DNA from: Rhizoclosmatium globosum | Taxonomy: Eukaryota > Chytridiomycota > Chytridiomycetes > Chytridiales > Chytriomycetaceae | Assembly (NCBI GenBank): GCA_002104985.1 | Contig: MCGO01000017.1 | Coordinates: 248,001-312,000 of the forward strand | Direction: 5' to 3' | Length of the DNA stretch: 64,000 nucleotides | Part shown: in pieces, positions 12,093 to 24,192 of the stretch | Numbering within the stretch: the stretch's first letter is position 1 | Layout: each line of letters opens with the position of its first letter | Made by a program: the position numbers and the translations under genes | Notes under the pieces: model-generated | What the model was told of the DNA's origin: nothing | The model's database searches: none | Seen by the model: the letters and a program-made list of their open reading frames with translations, nothing else

Positions 12093-14255
12093 ATGTCGCT
12101 GCCTTTCAAAAGCACAACATCAGACGACTCTCTTCCTTCCCACTACGGATGGCCAAAGTCGTCCTCCCTGAAGTCGACATACAGAAATCCCAGCGTATAT
12201 GACGACGACAACTCAAAAGGCTACAAAAACACTCGACTAGCTCGATTCTCGCGCTTCCTACAGAGATACCGCCTCGCCCTACTCCTCACAGGAATCCTTT
12301 ATCTACTGTACCTCTACAACTCATTCCACAGCACGAAAACCGAAGACGACGCGTCTATTCCTGTTGTGGATGCACCAATCGACTTATCAATGTTTGACGA
12401 CTCGGAATCTTTACCGCTGAAAGACGCGTCACAATTTAACCACAACTACCCACCGTTCATGAGTGTGCACAAGTTATCTGAGTCGCAAAGGCGTAGGGTT
12501 TGGGGATCACGGGCGAAAGCTGTTCAACGCGCCTTTTCGCATGGATGGGACGCATATGTGGAGAAAGCATGGGGCTCTGATATTCTTAGTTGAGTGGGTT
12601 TTATTTCTTTTGTGTGGACTTTGGAGATTGATGTCTATATGTTTAGATCCTGTTTCTGGGAAAGGAGAGATCACGATCGGGTTAGGTCTTACGATCGTGG
12701 ATTCTTTGGATACGGCGTGGATTATGAACAAGACGATTTTCGATAAGGGATTTGGTTGGATCAAAAAAGAAGATGGATTGTTTCGCAATAGCATTCAGGC
12801 TAGGGAGGTGAATGTCATGGACACCACGGCTAATGTGCTGGGTGGACTGCTTGGAGCGTATCATGTCAGCAAAGAGCTCTCACTATTGAAGGCGGCAGTC
12901 AAGGTTGCAGATCGACTTTTACCTGCCTTCGATCACGGTATTCCTGTCGCAACCATAGATTTGAATTCAGGGTAATTTTATCTTAATTCTTCGTTTGAAA
13001 TTAAATGTCAAACTTAGGAAGCGAGATGAGAAGAGGGACAATCATTTGTCTACAGCAGCGGCGTTATCATTACAACTTGAGTTTAAATACCTGACCCACA
13101 TAACCAACGACCCAAAATACTGGAACGCTGTTCAAAAAGCCACTGAGCTTCTGTTTCGCCATCCCAAAGATAAAACGGCTCGATTCAACCACCTGGTTCC
13201 GTCACATATGGATGCGACCAAAATCGAACTCAAAAACGCAAACTTTGGCGTCAATAACCACACAATTGGATTCTAGCATCTTGCAAAGCAGTATCTTCTC
13301 TCAAAGGAAGGCGAACCCTTTTTCTTGGACCAATATCGACTTTCTTTCCACAAAGGAATCAAGAAACATTTACTCATGAGAAGTTCTCCCAGCAACTTTC
13401 TCTTCATCCGCGAAATAGTCGGACCATTTGAAAAAGGAAGCAAACGCGACCGCATGGACTCATCCGTTTGTAAATTGAGTGCAACCCTTGCACAACTTGC
13501 AACCCGAGGCCGCCGAGTCCCACTCAAAACAAACGGACGAAAGAGATTACTGACTGGACAGGATATGGAAGAACTTTACATTGCTGAAGAACTTGCTGGT
13601 ACCTGTTACGAAATGTATCATCAAACTTTGACGGGTCTCGCCCCTAACGCTGTCACTTGGAACTCTCCTCGAGACGGTGAAGCTGTACGTGCATCCAAAG
13701 GCGTTGAAAGGACTCTGGCGAAATTCAAAAACTTGCACAAGTCGTTGGGACATAACCCGATGCATATGATAACGTCGGTGCCTGTTGCTTTGGAAAGTGT
13801 GAAGCATGTGGAGGATGGAAAAGTGAATTCAGATTTTGTTGTTGAACGCGGGGACTCATTTTCTGCTTTGACGCCTGAAGCTGTGGAGGCCTTTTTTGTT
13901 TTGTATCGCGTTACTGGGGACGATAAATATCGGGAGTGGGGATGGCGCGTCTTTAGATCTATTGAGCAGTGGGCTAAAGTTTCAAATGGAGGCTATGTGG
14001 GAGTGGTGAGTGTTATCTCGGAAGAACTCATGGGACTAAATTGTTTGGCAGATTGACGTCAACCAGGTTCCAACTGAAAAAATAGACAAGATGAATAATG
14101 CATTACTAGGACAAACGCTGAAGTACCTCTACTTGATGTTTTCTGATTCAACGCTGTTGCCACTGGAGCAAACAGTGTTCAACTCTGCAAGTCACCCACT
14201 CCCCACATTCCCGATCCGAGACAATCTCAAAAAGAAGCTCATTTGGTTACATTAA
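12093..14255 (+). pseudogene. GH47-like protein lacking catalytic residues
   Basis: Tandem paralogue of the preceding mannosidase. The type II anchor is intact (LALLLTGILYLLYLYNSFH), as are the fold-defining segments (VQRAFSHGWDAYVEKAW, LGLTIVDSLDTAWIM, LGGLLGAYHVSK, LQLEFKYLTHITNDPKYW, TPEAVEAFFVLYRVTGDD, LLPLEQTVFNS). However, the catalytic Glu motif reads VMDTTANVLGG (E to D), the AEA element reads STAAALSL, and the essential GSRADSYYEYL motif reads GVNNHTIGF followed by an in-frame TAG at 13274–13276. The calcium Thr is Ser (FNSASHPLP). The frame resumes at once as HLAKQYLLSKEGEP. Introns near 12591–12646, 12972–13017 and 14008–14052. Read as a pseudogene or as a pseudo-mannosidase lectin (EDEM-like use) with one base error; the substitutions argue against an active enzyme. 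Confidence 0.75.
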
Positions 14256-14340
14256 ATGTGATCTCCATGTTGAAAATAAAAATGACTGAAAGAGAGAAAG
14301 AAGCAAGGCAAAGAATAGAAAAGTACAAATACAAGTCTCT

Positions 14341-15306
14341 CTAGAACAGGAACATTTCTTCTCCCCCATAGTTGCACTGCTCCCAACTCGTCTAAGTCCC
14401 CCACTGGAATAGGCAATTGCTGCACGAGCCGCTTGGTCGAACACCATGTCCACACCTTCAAAAGTACGGGCAGAACATTCAACGTAACGGAAGGCGCCAA
14501 TCTTTCGGGCGACTTCTGCTCCCTAAATAAACAAATTGAGTGTGGGCGTTCTTATTGAAAAACATGCCATACCTGTTGTTCTGTTACTGGACTTTGGCCC
14601 AGCCTACGCAACTCCTCAATCACACGAGGATCATGTCTAACATCTTTTTTGCATCCAACAAGGATAATGGGACTTTAGGGCAGTAATGGGCGACTTCAGC
14701 AATCCACTGTAATTAAGGGTTGATTTAGATTCCCAATCGCTACAGCCAACAAGATCCGATACTGGAAGGGTTCCGATTCATATACTTGTGTAATTGATAG
14801 TAGTCGCTAGCTGCAGGGCAGGATTGATTGACCCCACTCAATCATCAAGAGACACACACAACCACAATGAGGGAAACAGGGGGAGAAACCCAAACTCACG
14901 TTCTCGACAACGTTCTCCAATGAATCCGGACTGTCGATTGAGAATGCGATGAGGATGGCGTGGGAGTCCGGGTAGCTGAGGGGTCTGAGACGGGCATACT
15001 CTTCCTGGCCAGCCGTGTCCCAAAGCGACAGACTCAGTGGTCTTCCATCGAGAGAAATGTCGATCGCGCGGTTCTCAAAGACAGTTGGAACGTACGTCTG
15101 ATCGTTTTCAAGGAAGAGTAAGTCGTTGTTATCGGGCGAGTTGGATCCAGCACTCACCTCAGGAAACACTCTTGTGCAGTAGACTGTCAACAGCACGTCT
15201 TTCCGCATGCTCCGTCTCCAACTATCACAAACTTCTTTTTGTTGGGTGAAGAGTCCCCGTATTGTTGGGGTCGTCTTTGCTGCTGTGACTGCTTTTGGCC
15301 GAGCAT
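14341..15306 (-). CDS. Rho-family small GTPase (first of three)
   Basis: Membrane-anchored GTP switch of the Rho family. The N-terminus is extended and Gln-rich ([15 protein letters not shown]) before the P-loop [12 protein letters not shown]. Exon 2 has the switch I and II segments ([31 protein letters not shown]). Later exons give [11 protein letters not shown] (a variant of the usual TKxD site), [16 protein letters not shown] and the G5-like [14 protein letters not shown]. Introns interrupt after FPE, after VENV, and at GAEVA. One base is missing just after GACGK. The C-terminus GEKKCSCS would be a CAAX box only if another base is missing before the TAG near 14341; as given, the frame runs on. 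Closest in style to its neighbours, so a local duplicate. Confidence 0.8.
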
Positions 15307-15486
15307 TGCGTGTTGAGTTTTTTGGTTGCTGTCCTTGGCTGCCTTGCCTCCCCTGGCAGAACACCAATAATGTCACATTGAAACAACGCTACTATTAGCA
15401 AAATGTATTCGTAATACTGGTAATAAATCATAGGAGGAAAAGAAAGGATTTGGCTCAATAAAACAAACAGATAATCCGCACTATTT

Positions 15487-16442
15487 CTACATCACAACAC
15501 ATTCCTTCTTCACAGCTGCAACAGGAGTAAACGTTGCACGAGCAGCGTACTCAAATACAGAGTCTACACCTTCTCCAGTTTTTGAGGAGCACTCAACATA
15601 TCGCGTGGCTCCAATTTTAGTCGCAATAGCTTGTCCCTTAATTTTTATCAATAAACAATAATACAATAAACAGCTAGAATACCTCTGCCGGCGTTACTGG
15701 TCGCTGACCTCTGGATGCCAACTCCGCCAAGACCTTTCATCATTTCTGAGATCTTTCTTCAATCCAACAAGAATTATAGGAACTCCTGGACAATAAGTTT
15801 TGACTTCTCCGATCCACTAATGGAAATGAGTGGTTGTTAGTTGGTTGTACTCATACTCGTCCACACATCCCCAGCCACTCAGCCCACTCATTCCACAACT
15901 ACATCAGTTCAATCAATTCATTCCACTGTTCTCCTGTAAGACAGTCAACCCTAGACTTCCATAGCACTTCAAGCTTTGATGTCGCACTGAATAGGGAGAC
16001 ACAAGAACAGAGTGCGCCAGCCTCCAACTCACATTTTGAAGAACGTTCTCCAAAGAATCAGGATTATCGACCGAGAATGAGATCAAGACGACATGCGAAT
16101 CAGGGTAACTAAGGGGCCGCAATCGGGCATACCCTTCCTGTCCAGCCGTGTCCCACAGCGCAACGTGGAGCGGAGTTCCGTCCAAGATCATGCTGACGGT
16201 TTGGTTCTCAAATACAGTTGGGACATATCGCTGAGGGCGGCAGAATGTCAGATGGTGGTAATTTATGCTTTGATTGATGGGGGCAAGGGACTCACCTCAG
16301 GGAAAGCTCGGGTTGCATACACCGTGAGCAGGCATGTCTTGCCAGTGAAACCATCTCCAACAATTACAAACTTGAGCTTTTGAGGAAGCGCTTGAGCTGA
16401 GGCTTTCGAGGGTGCCGTCTCTCTTCTGGTTCCCCTCAACAT
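15487..16442 (-). CDS. Rho3-like small GTPase
   Basis: Second Rho gene of the tandem set. It begins [13 protein letters not shown] and has P-loop [16 protein letters not shown], where FTGKT departs from the common ACGKT. Switch regions are [13 protein letters not shown] and [19 protein letters not shown], followed by [15 protein letters not shown] and [19 protein letters not shown]. The C-terminus is KKECVVM, a clean CAAX box; terminal Met predicts farnesylation, as in fungal Rho3. Introns: one after AFPE (about 16240–16295), a long one (about 15817–16034) after ENVLQN, and one of about 40 bases near 15640–15680. A single-base break lies near 15737. Likely acts in polarity and exocytosis; this role is inferred from the family. 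Confidence 0.85.
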
Positions 16443-16733
16443 TGCACGGAATTTTCAATATTCTGTCTGTAGAACATCTCTATTTGCGTAACTCTCCTAC
16501 TGTATTGCCTAGGCAATGAAGTCGACTGTAGAGTATCGGTGAGTACATCCTTAGAAACTTCAACAGGAATACACATTGCACAATACCACATAATTGGAGA
16601 TAACTACTTTATAAGAAAAACAAGAAATTTGCAAGCAATAACAGTACCAGTCGCCCCTCTCAAACCCTTCGACACACGTCTCAAGAGCCTTCAGAAACAC
16701 AACCTCTTCCTCCCCTATTCTTTTCAAAGCAAC

Positions 16734-17955
16734 ATGCATCCTCCCTTCTTGGATTGTTTGGTGGCAGTTGAGACTTTGCTGGCAAGTGCAGCACGAGTAG
16801 CATGTTCAAAGACCTCATTCACACCCTCTCCAGTACGAGCAGAGCATTCCAGGTAACGGTACGCTCCAATCTTTTCAGCGACAGCTTGTCCCTAATAAGA
16901 GAATATGTCAGCCATCGACCTATCTATTCCAAAAGGGACACAAACCTGTTGGGATGTGACAGGTGACTGGTTGAGCTTGCGGAGCTCCTCAATCACACGG
17001 GCATCGTTTCTGAGATCTTTTTTACAGGCAACAAGGATAATTGGGAGACCGGCACAGAAGTGGAGAACCTCAGAGATCCACTGATTGTTGAATGAAAATT
17101 CGGTTGAGGTTCGGTCAGAAAGACGAGCAGAGAAGAGAAGGCTGAAGGAGAAGAAACTAAAGAAACAAACCTTCTCCTGCACGTTGTCCAAGGAGTCAGG
17201 GCTGTCAACAGCAAAACAAATCAGGATAACGTGCGAGTCTGGGTAACTCAAAGGTCTCAAACGGTCGTAATCCTCTTGACCGGCGGTATCCCAAAGAGCC
17301 AACTCGACACGACGGCCATCGATGTTGATATCGGCAATGTAGTTTTCAAAGACAGTTGGTACGTAGACCTGGAAGGAGAAGGGTTAGACACTCTATCCAT
17401 TCGCGTCAAGTGATAAACGAAGAGTGAAAAAGAGGAAACTAGTAGATGTTCGATTCGATTGTGGTAGTGTTTGAACGGATTGTGTGGAGATATTTGCGGC
17501 AAGGATCATCCCGAGTGGCTTCCCCAACACGACAGACAACACCAACGCAGGCCAGTTACATAGCAGCAACCCAACCCTAGCCCCACCAATCACAGTCATC
17601 TGACAGACACGCTAAGTGCGCAACCACCTCACACTATGGTTCGATTTTTCAATGACCAATTTCGATTCGGCCCCCAACAACACAATGGCCGTCCACCACC
17701 AGCGCACTCCTCAAATCCACAGCTCTCCTCGAAACAACTCCCGCACTGTCCAGCAAAGAAGACGAGAAGGAGGGCGGGCGAAGGCGGGGACCCCCAAGGG
17801 TATCAAGGGAAGGGGACGCCTTAAGATGCGGTTAAACGAAATAAGGGCCGAGTGCGAACCTCGGGAAACTGCTTCTTGGAGTACACGATGAGCAGACACG
17901 TCTTTCCACAGGCTCCGTCGCCGACGATGACAAGCTTCCTTCTCACTTCGGCCAT
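16734..17955 (-). CDS. RHO1: Rho1-type GTPase
   Basis: Third and best-preserved Rho gene. [27 protein letters not shown] opens the protein at the ATG 17953–17955. Then [56 protein letters not shown] and [20 protein letters not shown] follow, ending KKGGCMLL, a CAAX box with terminal Leu that predicts geranylgeranylation as in Rho1/RhoA. Introns: a long first one after QFPE (about 17373–17860), and shorter ones after DNVQEK and SPVTSQQ. In fungi Rho1 activates glucan synthase and protein kinase C and organises actin. The first intron is much longer than is usual here. Confidence 0.9.
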
Positions 17956-18425
17956 TTCGTATACGTTCTTTTTTTGGAGGTTGGTTGCTTTCTTGCTCAA
18001 AATCACGTGGATTTACTACTGCTTCTTCTTTATGCGATAGATTTATCATTATTCGCATTTGCAAGGCTATTTCGGTATGGTTTATTTTAATAGTTGTATC
18101 ATTTTCTCTTCCTTTTATCAATTCCTATCAAATCAATAACAGGCTCATATCAGCGCAATTAACACCAAAATTCATTTTTATAAAGAAATTTGTCAATCCA
18201 CGCGTTTCTTAGCGAAACCGCCCTCCTCATCCAATGGTGATGGTGGCTTCGGCTAGGGTTGGCAGCATATCCTCATCCAGCGTCGATGCTTCCAGATCTA
18301 AATTGAAACATATTTTCTTGGATAATATGTTACTTTGTTGGACTGGACCTGAATTGAATCTCAATGAACCTCACGAGTGTGATATGAACTTGGTAATTCC
18401 TGGTAGCACCATAAACAGTATTTTA
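17956..18425 (-). other. Intergenic, no gene seen
   Basis: AT-rich stretch upstream of Rho1 and downstream of the Sel1-like gene. It should hold the Rho1 promoter and the 3' UTR of the next gene. Short frames here show no codon structure or family match. Confidence 0.5.
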
Positions 18426-19324
18426 TTATATGCTCCGCTTGCCCCATAGTTGTGCTTTTAAAAAGTCTTGCTGAAATGAATGTTGGCGTTGAGAATCCTT
18501 TGGCACAAGGTTCCTGCCAATAAATAGTGGTTCCAGTGGTGGGGTTCCGGCACTATACCATACGCTCAGCAGTTTGGCAGCAGTCTTTTGTCCCTCGTTC
18601 TTGGTTTCTTTGATCAAAGATGTCAATATTCCCCGTGAGGAGGGATTACCGCTCCACGCCTTTTCCAGCCATTCAACAGCCTTGCTATCATCTACTAATG
18701 TTCCGACACCATATCCATAACATTCAGAAATCTTGATACAGACTTCAGCTCTGCTTATTGTTGAGGTGCTTCCTGATTTGAGATCTAACAATGCAACCGC
18801 CTTCAACAGATACTCCAAGGCCATTGCATAATCTTTGTCTCGCTCCAGTTTATCCACTTTACTTGACGAAGCCCAGCATATCTCTACAATCTGAAGACAG
18901 GCGTCAACAACACCTCCTTCAACTGCCATTTTGAACCACAACAGTGCCGAATCGTGAACTCCCAGAACAGTACGAATAGAAACCCCAGCATGATATCTGA
19001 AGTACGGATCTGAGACTGGTGAATCTGTAGGATCATAGCTCAACACCCAAAGTGCATCGGTATCTCCTTCCGCCGCCAACTCAGCCAAGCTTTCCGCTGC
19101 CAATTTAAAATTTGTTGATCGCAGGTTTGCCATGACCGCAGGCCCTGTAGACCAAGAATCAGGATGAAACACAGCCACAAAGTTGAACACATACACTTTG
19201 AGGAGCTTAATGGTTGCGTCTCTGCGGCCTTGATGCGAGCGACTAATGCCTGCCATTTTCGCTTGAATTCCATGGATTTGATGATGTCCGCGGCTGCGGC
19301 ATCGTCTGCACTTGCATCCGCCAT
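18426..19324 (-). CDS. Sel1-like repeat protein
   Basis: Starts at MADASADDAAAADIIKSM (ATG 19322–19324). A single-base shift near 19217 joins this to the long frame that follows. The body is helical, with repeats of Sel1/TPR style: ALLWFKMAVEGGVVDACLQI, DYAMALEYLLKAVALL, and most clearly ISECYGYGVGTLVDDSKAVE followed by WLEKA. Such α/α repeats are protein-interaction scaffolds. About 290 residues, no signal peptide or membrane segment. The specific partner or pathway cannot be told from the sequence. Confidence 0.6.
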
Positions 19325-19613
19325 TTCGAACTGTCTTTTTTCAAGGAAACCAAGGGGGCTGATACAAGAAGGACTTGGTGTTTATTAGTGTTGCAAAATA
19401 TGAGACAATGATAACAGGATGAGGTTCGGTTCAGTTGCTTCCACCGTATTGCTGTGGTAATCAAGCAGACGCAGACGGGGCCTCCGAACTTGTTCCAAGC
19501 AATATAGTTGCTACGAGGCAGACGCTTAATATGCCAACCGTCCCAAGAATGATGGCACGGATGCGATTCATGCAAACGTTCAATAAGAATTTATTCAAAA
19601 TGAGATTTGTGTT

Positions 19614-20693
19614 TTACCGACGATTAGTACCTCCATAACCGCTCGCAGTTCTCGTACTTGGACCCGCTGACGACGAAGAAGACGAAGATGAGGTATACGT
19701 TGGTCGGGACCGCATTCCAGCCCCACCAAACCCACTATTCCATCCCCCACCATAACTATTGTACGCGTACGTATTCCCACGAGGTCTGTTCAACATACTT
19801 CCCAATAACCCACCAAGTCCTAAACCAGACCAGAATCCAGGCCCTTGCTGTTGTTGGGGGCGAGAATTCAATGGAGGGTCACAGGAATCACCTCCTCCAG
19901 AACCACCACCGAAACCTGGACCGCCTCCGAACCCGCCACTACCGCCACCACCGCTTCCTCCTGTTCCACGACCGCCTGATCCGCCGGTCGTTCTACCATT
20001 GCTTCCTCGGCCTGTGGCAGCCGCTTGGATGCAGCTTGTATACATGGAATACAAGAAGATACTTGCGACAGCCATCCAGATTAATTTGGTAACCAAGGAT
20101 GTTCGTTCGGGCCCGTCTTTAAGTAAACAAGTCAACAAAACGGAACAAAGACATAAGCAATACGAACCATAATCTGATTCATATGAGCTATAGCGATCAT
20201 ACGAGCTGTACGAGTTCTGATTCTTTTTGAAGCGTTTTCCCTTTTCCGTAAGGTAGAGAGTGTATTCCACACCACAAGATCCAGCAAGGATATACTTGTC
20301 GTTCTTGTTTGCATACCCTTCGCAAGATACATCTGTTTTTCCGAATCGATACAAGTCTTCTAGTTCTGCTTTACATTCCCATTGAACGTCTCTGTGTAGA
20401 ATATTTCAGAACTGGTTGGAAAGAAGCACAATGATTCATCAGACTACTGGATTAATCTGCAATTTACCTTCCATCAAAGCCTCTATTGTAACACTGAATT
20501 GTATCGATTGTTGCGGAACACGCATCGCCGCCAACGCAGGTCATTTGCTTGACTGGACTTGATCGTCGGCCTGTCGTCATCTTGCCTTTCGAGAGTGTAA
20601 GCACCTGCACATCTTGCAGAAGTACTTTTTTGTTGCTTTGGCAAATGTTGATGAAGCTGCAAGTGCTAGTGCAGCTGTTGTGATGAGAAGCAT
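19614..20693 (-). CDS. SARAF/TMEM66 homologue (store-operated Ca2+ entry regulator)
   Basis: SARAF is an ER membrane protein that in animals inactivates store-operated calcium entry by acting on STIM. Here a signal peptide (MLLITTAALALAASSTFA) leads to the luminal SARAF domain: VLLQDVQVLTLSKGKMT, MTCVGGDACS, IQCYNRGFDGRDVQWEC, FGKTDVSCEGY, LAGSCGVEYTLYLTEKG. One membrane span follows (LIWMAVASIFLYSMY), then a long Gly-rich cytosolic tail with PGFWSGLGLGGLLGSML, ending TRTASGYGGTNRR, which matches the conserved C-terminus of animal SARAF very closely. Introns near 20393–20467 and 20119–20170. One base is missing near 20630, between the signal peptide and the domain. Confidence 0.88.
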
Positions 20694-20938
20694 TTGGATG
20701 AAGCTTTTTGGGAAACCACAAACCTCCACGCAAACACTTTATCAGCCAAATCCACGAAATCCAGAGACGCCTTCCCAAATTGCCACCTGGTAAATCTTAT
20801 TCGTAATGTGTAGTGTTAATAATGGATTTATTGTTGCCATAAACCGAACAACGAAAACTGAAACAAAAGACAACCAATCCAAAAAAATGTCTATGCCCCT
20901 AACAAGAAAATGATACTGAAATAATTATGCGAGAGCTA

Positions 20939-22709
<1,771 letters not shown>

Positions 22710-23120
22710 CCTTGTCTCACAAAATTTCAAGAGACAACTTTACGAAAAAAACAAAAAAAGAACGGCTTGGTTCAACTTTGTTTCACTTGAGGCGTCTTGA
22801 TTTATCATTTAAAGACAGTCACTAGATGCATTTAAAATATCAGAATTGTGGCATTAACAGAATGCATGCGTAGCACCTCTTTGACCCTCAGTAAAAGCGA
22901 ACATCTACTTTACTGCAATTTAACATAATGGGAGAAATACGAGGAATGACATTGAATTGAAGCTGAAGAACTTGAGGAAGTTGGGAATGTCTCTATTCTA
23001 TTTATCTTGTTTTTTGGTCTTCAAAAAATCTGTTAACGAACGCGCGTTGTGTAAGCACCACTTCGAACATCCACTTTGCTGCCACCAAGACGACTCATCC
23101 GTCTTTTTAATCAGATTAAA
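22710..23120. promoter_or_regulatory. Divergent intergenic region, DBP2 / proteasome alpha-2
   Basis: A 411-base gap between two divergent start codons, AT-rich, with no tRNA or conserved reading frame. It must contain both promoters. No sharp TATA element or proteasome-type (PACE-like) site could be assigned by eye. Confidence 0.4.
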
Positions 23121-24081
23121 ATGGGTGACCGATACTCCTTCTCTCTCACAACATTCTCTCCATCCGGCAAACTGGTTCAAATCGAGTACGCTTTGGCTGC
23201 CGTCAACAAGGGAGTCACTTCAGTCGGCCTTAAAGGTACGCTCCCTGTCTACACTCCATCAATGCTCATTCATTAACCGAATGACCAGGCACAAACGGAA
23301 TCGTCATTGCCACTGAGCGCAAATCCCACACTCCTCTCCTCGAAGACAACTCTATCGAAAAGGTGTCCACAATCTGTCGTAATGTTGGAATGGTTTACTC
23401 AGGAATGGGTCCTGATGCTCGTATCCTCCTTGGTGCGTTTTGATGTTCGGTCCTTTTTGTTATTGTGAATGCTAATGTTCTTGTTCACAGACAAGGCTAG
23501 AAAGTCGGCTCAGGAATACAAGCGCGTGTATTTGGAGGAACCATCAGTCATGATTATGGTCAAGGAAATTGCCAGTATTATGCAGGAGTTTACTCAATCT
23601 GGGTACGCCACATCCTACCTATCAACAAATGTATGCGCAATATTAAAACGTAAATGTGAATAGTGGTGTGCGTCCATTCGGAGTCTCTCTCTTGATTGCT
23701 GGATTCGATGAGACAGGTCCCTCCTTGTACCAAGTTGACCCATCTGGATCTTACTGGGCGTGGAAGGCCTCTGCTATTGGAAAAAATATGATCAATGCAA
23801 AGACGTTCTTGGAGAAGAGGTAAACATCCAAATGTAGTATTCAGCTTCCAGTCCTCAACGCTCACATCAGATACTCTGAAACTATGGAACTCGAAGACGC
23901 TGTACACACTGCTATTCTCACATTGAAGGAAGGATACGAGGGAACCATGGTGGAATCTGGAATTGAGATTGGAATTGCATACTTGGAGAACACAACCACA
24001 AAAGAAGGCGACAAGATTCAACAAGGGCGCTTCAAGAAGCTCAGTGAGCCTGAGATTAAGGATTACCTTGCCAACCTTTGA
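23121..24081 (+). CDS. PSMA2: 20S proteasome subunit alpha-2
   Basis: Structural subunit of the outer α-ring of the 20S proteasome. Five exons: 23121–23235, 23289–23432, 23491–23602, 23664–23819, 23871–24081, all in frame. The α-type N-terminal signature is present ([20 protein letters not shown]), then [72 protein letters not shown]. The end [13 protein letters not shown] has the normal length for the family. No frame problems at all, showing that parts of this window are error-free. Yeast equivalent is Pre8. Confidence 0.96.
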
Positions 24082-24192
24082 TATCCTTTGTATCGTAACT
24101 TACACTCAAAAAAAATAAATGTGAATTCCAAAAACGAAATCCTCAAACTGAAATTTGGCTATTTATTACAAAGTATGGTGACAAGAAAGAAA

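Noticed and set aside
22957..23316. 119-residue plus-strand frame over the start of PSMA2
   Set aside because: Overlaps the PSMA2 first exon and intron in another frame; no family match.
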